Source: Dysidea avara (taxonomy: Eukaryota > Porifera > Demospongiae > Dictyoceratida > Dysideidae). From it: a stretch of 64,000 nt of DNA. This document shows positions 44,902-57,682 of this stretch, in pieces. Every line of letters starts with the position of its first letter. The first letter of the stretch is position 1. The stretch lies in the NCBI RefSeq assembly GCF_963678975.1, contig NC_089274.1, positions 6,250,001-6,314,000 of the forward strand. The letters run 5' to 3'. The position numbers and the translations under genes are program-made. Below the pieces are notes generated by a model. That model was given only the letters and a program-made list of their open reading frames with translations, ran no database searches and was not told the origin of the DNA.

Positions 44902-47900
44902 TCAGTCAGCCAGTAAATGCTGTTTAAATACCTTAACAGCATTTGATGCAGTTGGTCGAGCATCTCCACTGACTTGCAGACAACTCTTGATAAGGTTGAG
45001 AATCTCTTTTTCAGTTGAAAATGGCTTTGTATTCTCTAGTTCTTTAATCTGCAAAGAAATTATCAACATCATACTTGCACATACTTCATGATGGGTATAC
45101 ATGTAAAATTAACAAAAAAATCTTAGCAAGAGTTGGTACAAATGCCTACATTATGACTCACAGGAAATTGTACCTTGGTTGTCTTCTCCCAAAGCTCCTT
45201 ACCACATGGATGGGTTTTAGACAAAAGTAGAGAAGCTTCTTCTCTTTGCTTCAAAGCTGCAGTCTTCCCAATACAAATATTCAAACACAGACATCCAAAT
45301 GACCACATGTCGACTGCAAATGTGTACAGTGTTTCATAAGGTCCTGATAGGGTGATGTGCATGGATACCTGTAGTTAATACACATATCAACCAACTACAA
45401 CACTACAAGCACAACATCACCTCAGGAGCCCGATATCCTGGTGTTCCTAGTGGCAGGATGGAGGCAAACTTGATCATCTGGTCAGTAGGCTCTTTTATAC
45501 CAAGTCCTGGTACAGTACCAGCAGAGTCAAAGTCTCCAAGTTTGACTTGAAACTTTGAACTACATTTACAGTAGAGTGGCTGACATCGACACTGCATCTT
45601 GATCATAATATTGCTGGCTACATACATACTACCATAACTATATCATTACTACATTGTGACTTTACCCACCTTTCACATCCCTGTGTACATATCCATTACT
45701 ATGGAGGTATGCAAGAGCTTCAAGAGTCTCAGTAAGTATAAACTTTACATTGTTAAAGCCTGTCTGCCACTTTTCAATATCTTTTGAGCAGTGATTGTAG
45801 AAATGTTTTAGGCAACCAACTTCTCTAGCTGATAAAATTTGCCTCAAGTCATAATCCATTTTTGGCATGAAATGAAAGCAGTAGAACTTTCCTGAGTGAC
45901 GCTCATGTCTCTCTCCCATTAGTACAGCCAAAAGAGGTAAAATATTCTTATGGTTCAGTGCTGAGTGGACATTGACTTCATTGGAACGATAAACAGTCTA
46001 TAATTAAATAGCATTGAATGACTAATTAATACATACATATGTATTGAATATGTGATTGGATTTGTGAATAATTATATATAAGGCATCAAACTAATTTACC
46101 GACTTTGACATTTAGACTGAAATGAGCTATTGACTTAAAGTTTGTCAGACATGAGCAACAATTAGTTAATGAATAGAAAAAAATGAAACTGATTTGTACA
46201 TTACTTGGAAAAAAGAAGTTGTGCAAAGAGTGTGTGATGACCCCTTTTTGCTAATCCAGTCTCAAATGTACTGATTTTATAGTAGCAATTATACTAACCT
46301 TTTTGACAGCATATTGCTTTTGCTCATGATAGATTGTGAAGACAAATCCATTGCCACCCTTGCCTATCTTTGAATCAGTGGCTCTTTCTGTTGGTAATGG
46401 ATATTTCATAGTTCCACAAAATCTTTGGTCACACTAATGAAATTGAAATATTATTTTAATGACAACCATCTGCGATACCTCAGCGACAATACTTACAGTG
46501 TATATAATGCAGCCCGGAATCTTAATATTTTCGCGAAAGTGCTGCTTTTTACCAGTTCCATCTTGTTTTTCTTCTTTACATTTTCTGCCAACTCCATCTC
46601 TTTCTTCTTCAGTTGGCATGTAGGTGCTATACAAACAGTAACCACATACAGCCTTAATATCAGCAATGTTATCTTAGCACTTTAAAACCACAGCTAACCA
46701 TTATACTTATCCCTGGGACTACACCATTACATACAATGACATCATGTATTATGCCTTTTACAGAAGACAGTTTTGTAATGGGAAAATCCCTTGGACAGTC
46801 AGTTATAGCTGCTCATTGTTAGTGATTGTATTATGTAAAATTTTGGTTGGTATATTCCCTGGAAGCATACTACATAACATATGATGTTATTGTTATGTGT
46901 ATAATGGTGTAGTCCCAGGGATAGGTAACAATAGTTGTATTTGTTAATACAACTCCATCAATTATATAGTCTACAGTAAAAGTTTCCAATATCAAATTAT
47001 TAAAGATGTGTATAGTTGCTTTGTGCACAGTATGCACTTCAAATTGATGATTATAATCAGGGCCGCCCACAGGGGGGGGAAACTGGGGCATTTTGCCCCG
47101 GGCCCCAGCCTGAAAGGGGCCCCAGGAGGCCCCATGAAGGGCCCCCTGAATACCTGTTTAAAAGATCGATATACTCTAATAGAGCAGTCAGATCTAAATA
47201 CTCTAATAGAGCAGTCACAGTATTCTTCAGAGGAGCAGTGTAGCAAGCTTATAGATAAGGAGATATGGTTGGTGCTGGGTAGTTATTGTCATTGCCAGCA
47301 GGTTGTGACCTTTTTTTTTTTTTTTTTTTTTTTGGTCTTCACCTTACAACTTGGGTGAAAGGCCCCACTTTAACTCTTTGCCCTGGGCCCCTTAATTTCT
47401 CTGGGCGGCCCTGATTATAATAAATCATCTATACACTAGAGGGTCATGAACTATTATACTTCTATAATTATTGATGGGACACGGAAATAAGAAACCCTGC
47501 ATATACTTGCCAGACACTAGCTAAGAACTATACTTGCTCATTACAGATGTTACATAACAAATCTGTGAGGTCTGTCACCTCATGGAGGAATTCTAAGCAA
47601 AGGCTTGGACCTGCTGGTTGTCCCATTTGCATTGTGATTGTACTATTACTTCTATCAACCAGATGTGTTTATAGATGCATGGCTGCCATTTAGCTGATAC
47701 AGCAGAAAATATTTATACTGTGTGTACCGAAAGAAAAAAATTGCTGCTCCAATAGTATGCCATGTGAATATACCTTTTCTCTTCACAAGACTTCAGAGCT
47801 AATTTAACTTTAGTGGCTCCAGAAGAGTCTTTTATTCTTTCTTTTACCATAAATTTGCTGCAGTTTGGCAATGATGCAAACCTACTTGTATCATACACCA

Positions 47901-48967
47901 TCACAGTCCTGCCTACCAACACAGCATAAGTTGGTTTGTTATATCCTGATGAGGCTACAGCTTCTTGTGTATGCTCTTCCCTCTTCCATGTCTTTATGGG
48001 TTTTTCCAAGTCTTTTCTGCTATGTTGCTTATAATGGTTACTGGGTGGTACACGTGGTTCTCTATAGCTATGTGGTCCATTATTCAGTGTTGTTTGTTGT
48101 TCACCAAGTTGCACTTTATTAGTTGCCTTATCAGCTACACTCTCCTCTCCTGTAAGCTTTGAGCACTGTAAACCAACTTTTATCTGAGATCTGGAATTAT
48201 TTACAGCTATACAAGTAGTAGTAGATAACCCGACTTCATTGCGATTCTTTCTATCATCTGAGCTGACAAATGGCTCAGCAAGCATTTGCATTGTTAATTT
48301 ACTTTCTAGAGATTGTCTAATTTTAAGAGGGCGATCTCCACGATATACTGCCTTGCAGATGTCCAATTTACTGTTTTTCCCAGTGCATAATTTTGTAAAC
48401 TTGTGCTTAATTACTGCAGTCACAATTGGCTTTGAATGAGACCATGAAAATGTGAAATGCATGTGTAGTTCAAACATGTATATCTTGAAAGCAATTGTTG
48501 CTATATTAGTAGCAATATGGCAAAGTAAAAGCAATAATGGATTACAGCCACAGCAAACACATTTTGGGACAAAAATTCCACACAGCTCAGTTATAGTAAA
48601 AATTTTCTTGAAATTTCTGAGAGCATTTTGCTTTTCACTTAGATTTAGATAAAGCTTTGGCAGATTTTCACCATGGCAATCATCATGGCTTTTAATCGTC
48701 GAAGCATTTGGACTTGTATCAGAGCTTACACGACTTGTATTATTCCTGTTTCTTGCTCTGCTCGCATCCTGGCGGAAAACACTAGTGACTTGCAGAACCG
48801 GCATCAATGTACAGGCTTGTGAAGATGAACACCAAACATTTTTTCAGACAAACGCCACCAAAGATAATGGACTGGACAATATTACTAGACACACAGTCGT
48901 GGCACTCTTGATAGCACGGAGTGTGCTTGCAAGTCAAAGAGTGAAGCGCTGCCACAGCTTCCGCCAT
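44902..48967 (-). CDS. TKL-like serine/threonine protein kinase, copy B (complete)
   Basis: Eight exons on minus: 48967-48886, 48815-47774, 46626-46497, 46433-46299, 45997-45670, 45617-45421, 45368-45174, 45048-44902; 751 codons plus stop, every junction GT-AG and in phase. Exon 1 is Cys-rich (CKHTPCYQECHDC). Exon 2 is a long N-terminal region with a hydrophobic patch (LLLLLCHIATNIATIAF) and the conserved block YNKPTYAVLVG...FASLP...FMVKERI. Exon 3 ends HFRENIKIPGCIIYT, shared with copy A. Kinase: IGKGGNGFV, YAVKK, HRDVK-ASNIMI, LGDFDSAG, GTPGYRAPE, DMWSFG, GDARPTAS. DFD replaces DFG as in copy A, but VAIK Lys, HRD Asp and DF(D) Asp are all present, so activity is plausible. Substrates unknown. 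Confidence 0.9.
47058..47413. mobile_element. hAT-like MITE with 8-bp TSD (ATTATAAT)
   Basis: Ends CAGGGCCGCCCACAGGGGGG and CTCTGGGCGGCCCTG. Flanks 47050-47057 and 47414-47421 are both ATTATAAT. It is 356 bp, with a T-homopolymer near 47310-47333 and two ACTCTAATAGAGCAGTCA motifs inside (47172-47222). It sits in intron 2 of kinase B. Confidence 0.9.
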
Positions 48968-49454
48968 GCACGTGTAATTATCAAGTCAAAACTGTGATTA
49001 TTAAAAGCTGTAGCTACTGAACTAAAAATATTCTACTTTATTTCTCTTTTATATCAGCTCTAACGGTGCTGATGGTACATAATATACGAAAGGGTATTTA
49101 CTTGGGTTTCCCTATACTGAAACCACTGCCCCCGCGAGAATTTCCCCGCATGGTGCTGACTAATCTAGAATAGCTATAGCTAGCCAAGATACTGTATTCT
49201 ACCAATTTACTTCAGCCAAGAATAGACTACTGTGACTGTACCAAGTTTTGTATGTAGCAAACTGTAGAATCTATGATTCCTGTTTAGCATGTAGGCTAGC
49301 TATGTCAGTAACATCGTATCGATTGTGGGATATGGAGTCATCGGACCGCAGAAGGAGGAAGTGGTTATGCCGGGTGAAAAGCAAGGTGAAAGCGCTGCTG
49401 ACGATTATATTGATGTTCGAGCTCTCAATCTATCTGCGTTAGATTAAAAGGTGA

Positions 49455-49560
49455 ATATATATGTTCTATACCATATGCGTATTTTGTACCATACGCGTAT
49501 GGTACATACCATATGCGTATACGCGTACGGTACAACCATACGCGTATGGTATGGAAAATC
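49455..49560. repeat. CpG-rich TACGCGTA palindrome array, left copy
   Basis: TATATGTTCTATACCATATG then CGTATTTTGTACC, followed by repeated ACCATACGCGTATGGTA-type palindromes. The same sequence in inverse orientation occurs at 52775-52886. Unusual here because CpG is otherwise sparse. Confidence 0.85.
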
Positions 49561-49732
49561 ATACCATCTGAGAATACAGTAGCTAACCTGGTATGCGTAT
49601 AATATCAAGCAGAAGGTTTTTGCACTGCCATACCTATTGACTACCCCGGATGGCACTCTGCTTTCATTTATTTTAGGGGAAGAGGGAGGGGGGAGACGCT
49701 AGTCTCGCTTAGCGGTTTCTGTTCATTGCATG

Positions 49733-50165
49733 AAGATCGAGATACTCTAATAGAGCAATCATATTTAGCTATTCTATTCTCTAGAGCTGAGATGTATTTA
49801 GCTTTACTGCGATTAAGATATAATTTGCTTTACTGCATGATGCAAATTAACCACCTTGTTGATATCCCAGCAAATCCATTTCTGACACCCATATCCACTC
49901 ATAGTACCAGAGGTCATAATATGAGATTTATGCAACCAATGGCATGGATTGATTCTTATATGTACTCCTTTTTCCCTTCGACAATCAAAATCTGGAATGA
50001 TCTACCCCAAAATGTGATTGACTCCGATGATATTGATCAGTTCAAACAAAAACTAGCTATTATTTAATTTGTATACTTGCATGTATGTATGTTGTGACCT
50101 GTGCACTATACTCTAGTAGAGGTCTGCACAGTATTACCAATAATAATAATAAACCTATTTAAAAT
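49733..50165 (+). mobile_element. LINE (non-LTR retrotransposon) 3' end fragment
   Basis: The ORF from about 49773 to 50067 encodes a tail typical of LINE reverse-transcriptase ORFs: HSTRGHNMRFMQP, then YSFFPSTIKIWNDLPQNVID and FKQKL before the stop. A short 3' UTR with TAATAATAATAA follows. The 5' part is missing, so it is a truncated insertion. An ACTCTAATAGAGCAATCA motif precedes it. Confidence 0.8.
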
Positions 50166-51308
50166 AAAGCATTCCTTAAAATAAAAGAATATTGATGGCA
50201 TGATATATTGCATGACTATAAGTGATGAAACTGACATCTTGATTTAAGACAATATATGATAAAAACAATCATGAATTCATCACACTGTTGGCAGATCCAG
50301 TCTTGAATTGTGTTAAATCCTGCTGATCTGATAAGATCTGATGGAATTCTACATATTCAAAATTAATAAAGGTCAATCGTCTGGGTTGGAAGCTTTACGA
50401 AAAACATGATAACACCTAGCTACATACAGTATGTGTAAATGCTATTGATTTGAAAATACACAAGCTGGTATACTGTATGTTCTTTAGAATAGTTGAGTTA
50501 AAATGACCGGATTTATGAAAAGGTACCTTTTCTACACATATTACATACCAGCAAACAAAATGGTGTAACACTTGACTCCTTACACTGATAAACTTGCTCT
50601 TAGTATCAAAATGCTGCTAGATACTAGTAGCTACTGTACACTCGTGGATAATTGCCGGCAATTATAAGGTATATGTTCAAAAACTTATGAAACCCCAAAG
50701 TTCAAAATATGCATGGGTAAACTTTTGTGTGGGAAAAAGGTACATTTTTGCAAATATGGTCACAAATTTTCTAGCTGTTGCATAGCAACTGCACACACTG
50801 ACAACATATGGTAAATTTTAATTTTTGTTTCTTCTTCCACACAGTACATTGTGGCTGCAATTGCTACACATATATTGCTTCCTATTAGATTTGTGGTCCA
50901 TTGTTTAATTGATACAATGAAAATTCAAAAACCAGGCCATTATTACATAATGCTGTGCCTCCTTCATATCTGTAATAGAGTTAATGATGTAATGTAATTA
51001 TGCACATAGCTATACCTGTAATATTATTGTAGTTATTATTGTGTTCTTTCAGTTATTGATTAATAATATTATATACAGTGGCCTGTTTTGCCTATAAACG
51101 GTCTGCCCAAGAGCCTACGCTTCCCTACAATTAGAACAATACCCATATAAACATGCATTAAAATACTGCATTCTGATTGGTTAAAACATAGCAACCATAT
51201 TAAATAATTTGTATCCATTGGCAATTTTTTCAGGTATATATATGTATATTATTTCATTAAATATTTTATTTCATTGTTGCTACATATAATCTTGTTTACC
51301 TTTAATTT
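50166..51308. other. intergenic, no gene seen
   Basis: AT-rich, no convincing ORF, no clear element ends recognised apart from a GACCGGATTTATGAAAAGGT string near 50508 related to the TGTGACCGG family. Confidence 0.4.
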
Positions 51309-51557
51309 CACTGTTAAAATGAAGAGTAACCACAACTCTCAAGGGGTTCCCAGTGTAGGGAGGATTTAACACCCCTGGAGAGTAACCATTACTCTAAAGG
51401 AGTAACTGGGGAGTAACACATGCTCTGAAGGTGGTGTCGCTTACTCTTCAGAGTAATGATTATTCTCTTCACAGTGTTGGTTACTCTTCATGGGGTGTTA
51501 AATCCTCCCTACACTGGGAACTCTCAGAGTGGTGGTTACTCTTTATTTTTAACAGTG
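51309..51557. mobile_element. palindromic MITE, about 250 bp
   Basis: Ends CACTGTTAAAATGAAGAGTA and TACTCTTTATTTTTAACAGTG fold back; internal arms repeat GAGTAACCA and GTGTAGGGAGGATTTAACAC in inverse. The ORF from 51431 is inside and ignored. Confidence 0.75.
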
Positions 51558-52774
51558 TTGTTAGTACACTTCCACTTAAAAATGGATATTTATGCCTGGT
51601 GGTGCTAAAGGATGTTGAGCAGACAATTTCAATCAGATGAGTTCAAAAAGTACAATGTAATGACTGCTCAAACAGAGGAAGGCCTAAATGCTGGAGAATG
51701 CACGCTGATACAATAACATTGAGGGAGGTAGGAAAGAGATATATAACTGTAGAGTCAGTTTGCAAATTAATGTAAACCTACATGGCTGTGTAGCTTATAG
51801 CAATATTAGACATGCTATACTCTAAGACTGATGTGCATATTAATTAATTGTGCAATAAATTTTTTTAAATTGTAGTTTGCTGAATTTTTGCTATTGAATG
51901 AGGCATGTGCATTGCCTACTGAGATGAAGTAGGAAACATAACATGGCAAAGATTTTATAGCGAGTTTATGAGTTCTAATGAATAATTCAGTAATGAATGT
52001 ATATTATCTAGCATTGTTTATTTGTTAAGTGTGTTGTATAGCTACTCACTATACTTACTGTCATGCTTGTGGATGGGAAGGCAATGCATGTTTAGCTACT
52101 CTTATCTGAATGTACTCTTTAAAGTTAACAACATCCACATTAATTTTTGCTTTAGGTCCAGTGTGATGAATGTGAGTGGTGGTACTATTTACAGTATGTA
52201 CAAACAAGAAAAGTACGTAAACAAGAAATTGGATCCTCAAAAGAAGAGTGTACATAGTACAGTATATCAAAGCCATGTTGCACAACTGATGACACTTACG
52301 AAGTTCATTCAGTTTTCAAATTATTAGCTTTGCACAAGCAGTATATGTATAATTCAGTTAGAACTTACTAGCTACCATGCATGTTGTAATTGCTCTCCTT
52401 GCTTATTTACCCAATTGTGTTGTAAATTGTCAGATATCCACACTTATAATTGAGTATGAGACCATGCATCTGCATGCATGCTTCTGATAGCTATAAAGTA
52501 GCATACATGCACAGTACCATTCATGTGAAGTTCAGCAGACAAAGTGAGATAATGTACATAGGATTTAGGTACATCAGTATATATATATAGTGGAAAATGC
52601 ATGAGCATGGCAAGGATAAAATGCATGTGTGTGCTGATGAATAAATCTATAGTTACAGCTCAGTGGTAAGCAGATTATTATGTTGTGTTCTAAGTTTACT
52701 CAGCTAGAAATGCTTGTAAAGACAGCCCATTGTAGCTAGGTGATGGCAAGGCTAGAAGACACTGAGAAAAGGCA

Positions 52775-52886
52775 TAATACGCATACGGTACGTACCATAC
52801 GCGTATGTCTATACCGTACGCGTATGGTACGGAAAATCGTACCGTACGCGTATGGTACAAAATACGCATATGGTATAGAACATATA
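52775..52886. repeat. CpG-rich TACGCGTA palindrome array, right (inverted) copy
   Basis: Several overlapping palindromes GTACCGTACGCGTATGGTAC then AAAATACGCATATGGTATAG and AACATATA; the complement reproduces the left copy at 49455-49560 from its outer end. Together they bracket about 3.4 kb. Confidence 0.85.
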
Positions 52887-52889
52887 CAC

Positions 52890-55800
52890 TGCTAAGCTAC
52901 CGCCGCTAGGCGCAGGGCAATTCCGAGGCTATAAGAACATGAAATAGTGAACACTGAATATATCTATATGGTATGATAGTGTAAACTACAATTGTTGGTT
53001 AATTGGACCTGAGACTACATGAGTAGAAGCTATCTTCATTTGATATGCCAGTATGTCAGTCATTCAGTGTCCAGTTCAGCTGAGGGTTCAGCTTGGTGAC
53101 CCCACAAAAAGCACAGCTAAGTTTGCATCATTTACTCAGATGAATTGGCAGGGAGTACTCATTTTTGTGGGCCCACTTCTGAGTTAGAAAATTTTTACAT
53201 TTTGTGAATTTACCGTTTGTTTGTTTTACGGAAGTCACATTGTTCAGGCATAGATTATATATTCCCCACCTAGGGAATATATAATCTATGGCTTGCCATT
53301 TTCTAATCCTTTTAGTGTGCACATGCAGTAGTAGTTTCAGTAGTAGGTGTTCTAGAAGCAGTTCTGTTGGGAGCTATAACATAAACCATTATTCTATTAT
53401 AATCAAATACTATAGTGCTGCTGTGGTGAAGCTTTATGTTTACTAAAGGAGATTGGTCATGCATCATAACCCCGGGCATGTCTATGCTTGTATTACTGTA
53501 TGTTAGAAGTGGTGCTGCTAATCACGTATTTGAATAATTGTTATGTGGTTGGTATATTTGATGACACAATGTGTGTTAATATTGCTCATTGTTTCAAATT
53601 GTCACAGGGATGCACTGATATAGAGCAGATGACTCAGGAGACACTGGAGCTAAAGGCAAAGACCTGCTTCAAGGCAGGCATCTGATGACACAGCTGAAAG
53701 AGGAGCTAAGGAACGAGACGGGTATCACCAAATAGCCGAGCTTAACCTTGCAGTGTAAGGGGGTGGGGCTAGACTGATGATAGTCATATGGGACAGAGAT
53801 AGTGTTTAGTGGTTTTCTACAATGTTGCAAGACAACTTGCTAATCTCAAAAACATTGTTGCTCCCAGAGCATCCTGCTACTGGTACAACCCTGATGTGCA
53901 AATAGTCATTAGAGGGAGAGTAGTAAAACTGTTATTAGTTGGTGGAACTTTTCTTGAGACTTGTAGCGGTGTGAAATTGTCTTTGTTGTTGTTGTTGTAC
54001 AGGGGAATGTATCACTGAAGGAACAACTAGAAGTAGCAAGTTAGTAAGTGAAGAAGCCAGTGAGTATAATCTGTTATTGTAACTTAACTTGGCTGGCCTC
54101 ACTACGGTGTAGTGTATGGCAAACGGATATAGATTTTGGGTCAAAATTTGTGGACTTTTTAAGTGGGTGGTTACGTTATGCAGGTCACACTTTGTTTACC
54201 ACAGGGCTACACTGTACGTGAGGAGGGAGAGGTGCACAAGCAACAGACAGCAGTAAAAATGGTCACACAAGGGGACACAGTTAAGAAGGTGTATACTCTG
54301 TTGTCATGTCACATGAGCTTATATGACATCATCACAGGAACTAGAAGACAAGATCAATCTGCTACAATAACTGGACGAAGCTCAAAAGAAAATGGTAATT
54401 AGCATTGACGTCTTTAAACTTTGAGCTATTCTGATTGGTTGTTAGGAAGAGAGAGCTAGTCAGGTACAACAGATGATGAATTGAATTAGTCAGCAAAAAG
54501 AGGTGCGTGATCTTATCATTTCTATGTGATACAATGGAACTTCTCTTCCTTTGTGCTGGTATAAACTATAAAGTATAATTATTCTCACACATATCTTGTA
54601 TAGAGGGGTTCTGCTGTAGTGTTTTGGGTGTTGTGTGGCTGTAATATAATGAGTGAACCCACTATGACAATTACGGTCATGTCACTATGCCAAGAGTTGT
54701 AAGACCACTTCAATATAGTGACCTTGTCAAGTATATAGGTCCCAAACACAACTGAGATGTACTTCATGACCTCATTTATAAGACCACTTCAATATACGTT
54801 AGTGACCATGTCAAGTATATAGGTCCCAATTGGTGTCTAACTTGGTCCGTTGTTGGGACATGAAAACTCATGTACTGTATTAATGACCACTCCTACGATA
54901 TGTTAATTGTGGCAGCAGTTGGTTTGTTAGTAGTGCTATTTGGGAAGGTTATGATAAAAAGAATCTTTTTGTGTGGGTGTTTTCAACTATACTGTAAGCT
55001 AACAAAGCCATTGTGTAGCAAATCATTTGTGCAGCATATCGATACCGTTGCAACTGCTGTGACAAATCGCATGGTACAAAATAAAGGTGATATGTGGGAA
55101 CCGCTACTTGTGTATTATCTTGTGAGGTCATGTGATCTTGTCACAGGTGTTGACTGTGGTATTTCATAATGAGATGAATTGTACGGCACTATCACCATGA
55201 TGACAACTTCAGAGACACTGGTATGATAAATTGTGTGATTTTTTCACACTATCATTTGTGCCACTCCATTGTTAGGCAAGGTTGTGGACACCTCAACTAG
55301 CCCAGCACGAAATGTAGCTACCCTGATTTATGTGACATGTTGCCATAGTGATAGCTGCTACAACACAAGGTTTGCATGACAACAACATACTACTGTATCA
55401 CATTTCTGCCATCGTAACAGGCCTACCAAATAAGCATAATTGAAGCCTTACTACAGAGCCCAGTGGGAGTGGTAGCACGGACCATAAAGGTGGGTGTGGT
55501 GATGTGTTGTTACCATCTTGGTGTGTGTTGTGAGGGCCATGTACTTCTCCAGCCTCAGAATGGCTGTGTTGCCAAGGGGATAAGGGAAGCATTTATTGAC
55601 TATAACAAAGTGTCCACCCACATGATCAAAGCTGTTGCAGGACAGGTGAGCACCAACCACATTCACAAAACTATTATTGTTGCCATGGTTGCACAAAGGA
55701 GCATCATCACACAAACTACAATTGTGATGTTACCGTCTTAAAGAGTTCTACTTCATCAGTGAAGAAAACTAATGACGCCATGGCAACCTGGTGGCATGTA

Positions 55801-56340
55801 CAAGTGAGTATGTGCTACAGTATGTAACCAGTCATGTCCATTTAACTGTCTGTCTTTCCATCCATCACAGGACAAACCTATACTGAGTCTACTGACATTC
55901 AAGAAACACCTCAGATCATTATTTAACACAATATTAAAATTTGAGTCAGTGTACAATACATAATATTATATTGTAAGAAATTTCATCCTTGTAAGTATAA
56001 CAAAACATGCAACACAAACACATGGTTTACTTGTGCATGTCATCATTGGGATTAAATAATACGTCCTGTACCAGATACATAAAGGTTCACTATCCGTCAT
56101 CATCCTTATAAACATATCAGCCACCTTAAGTTCATTAATCCACCAGTCTATAACAGAATTTCATAGCTGGGAACTTTCTTCAATTCTCTGTTGGAAACAA
56201 GTGATAGTAAATAGAAAATTTTGGCTTAGATAGCAAGGAGGGTGCACCATTAATCATTATTATCAAGCCGATTAACAAACCAATCTGATATGGTAGTATA
56301 TATAGGCCTTTCCTCTAACAATTTGTTCTTCTGATTCATT
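52890..56340 (+). other. unrecognised region with many short open stretches
   Basis: Several plus-strand open stretches sit next to GT-AG-like sites: around 53605-53735 (MTQLKEELRNETG, coiled-coil-like), 54190-54290, 55463-55640, and 55775-55955 where a DAMATWWHVQ stretch before GTGAGT could join DKPILSLLTFKKHLRSLFN and stop. No family was recognised, frames change between pieces and no consistent gene model could be built. It may be a diverged gene or a decayed one. Confidence 0.3.
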
Positions 56341-56356
56341 ATAAATTGACAGTGTG

Positions 56357-57222
56357 CAGGGGCGGATTTAGGATTTATAAAGGGGGGGGGGGGGGGGGGC
56401 TAACTCAAGGTACTAATCTCTTGGATAGAGGTGTGCAAAGCATGCTGGAACTAGGGGGGCCTGGGAGCATGCCCCCCAGGAAAATTTTGAAAAATAGATG
56501 CTAAAATAATGCAATTTGGAGACATTTCCACATAAAATTCATAATATTTTCTGCCTGTAGATATTTTATATACTGCCTTTAGATTATAGGTATGGCTCTC
56601 TGAAGCATTTTGCTAATGGAAAAGTTTGGGTAGGTACAGACAACCAAGTACGTATACATGATGTACCCCTCTCACAATTGCACACATGCAACACTGAATA
56701 GCTAGGTGCATGCATGTTAGAATAAAAATGTTGAAAGTGGAAAATTTTGAAATTTGAATGATACAAGATTGAATCTGAGAGCATTTTCAATGGAAATTAT
56801 GTACCTGAATTAAGTGCATATTAACTACACAAGTAGATGAATGAAGCCCTTTAAACAGACCAATGCACTTCATTGTATATATAGGTGCAGGCAGATTTGA
56901 AAAATTCCACCAACTACATGTTTCCAGTGAATGTTCTATTAGAGTAGTTAGCTGACTGCTCTATTAGAGTATCTCGATCTTATACACCTCCAATGCTGAT
57001 CCGGGTCCTTGTTGCATAAACTTTAGCATAAATCCACTGATAATACCTTGGAAAGATGTTTATAAGGTGATTTTATGAGTATTTGTATTATTAGTGATCA
57101 TATAATTATGCTAAGACAAAATTTCATTATAATACTCAGCATATTGATCAAGTAAAGCCTAAATATGAAGGGGGGGGGGGCTTCAGCCCCCAAAGCCCCC
57201 CCCCCCCCTGGATCCGCCCCTG
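56357..57222. mobile_element. non-autonomous element with CAGGGGCGGAT ends
   Basis: Left CAGGGGCGGATTTAGGATT followed by a G run; right end a C run followed by CTGGATCCGCCCCTG. The long G and C tracts could pair. It carries two CTCTATTAGAG motifs at 56933-56982. No TSD found. Confidence 0.65.
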
Positions 57223-57682
57223 GGGATATAACACTTTTTATTGTTTTGCTGTGACTCATTTATCGCGAACTATACTCCATGCAGCTTGTTTCAGTACTTT
57301 TTGTCGATGTTCTATGGTCCCTACTCTCAGTGGCGGATCCAGATGGGTTTCTGGGGTTTCGACAGAAACCCCCTTTTAAATTTAGCTTAGTGGCATTCTC
57401 ATTGCATAAACATTGTTGTATTGACAATTTGTCATAGCAAACAACTATATACCAGTAGCATGCACGCAGTTGCACTTAAGTAACACCATTTATAGCTATT
57501 AAACCATCAGCAACACTTCATTTTTCATCTCCCACTGCATTAAAAACGATTAAGATACTTTAATAGAGCAGTCAAGTAACTACTCTAATAGAGCAATCAA
57601 AGCCACAGCTTGTATATATTCACCATATTGGTTAGCTATAGTATTTAGTAATTATTTACAGCTTAAAATATTGAATTTATCC

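Noticed and set aside
47008-47358. 116-codon plus ORF rich in Gly and Pro
   Set aside because: It is the translation of the G/C-rich ends and T tract of the hAT-like MITE at 47058-47413.
47865-48652. Plus-strand ORFs opposite kinase B exon 2
   Set aside because: They are antisense shadows of a well-supported minus-strand exon.
49444-49656. Tyr- and Val-rich minus ORF
   Set aside because: Produced by the repeating TACGCGTA palindromes, not by a protein-coding gene.
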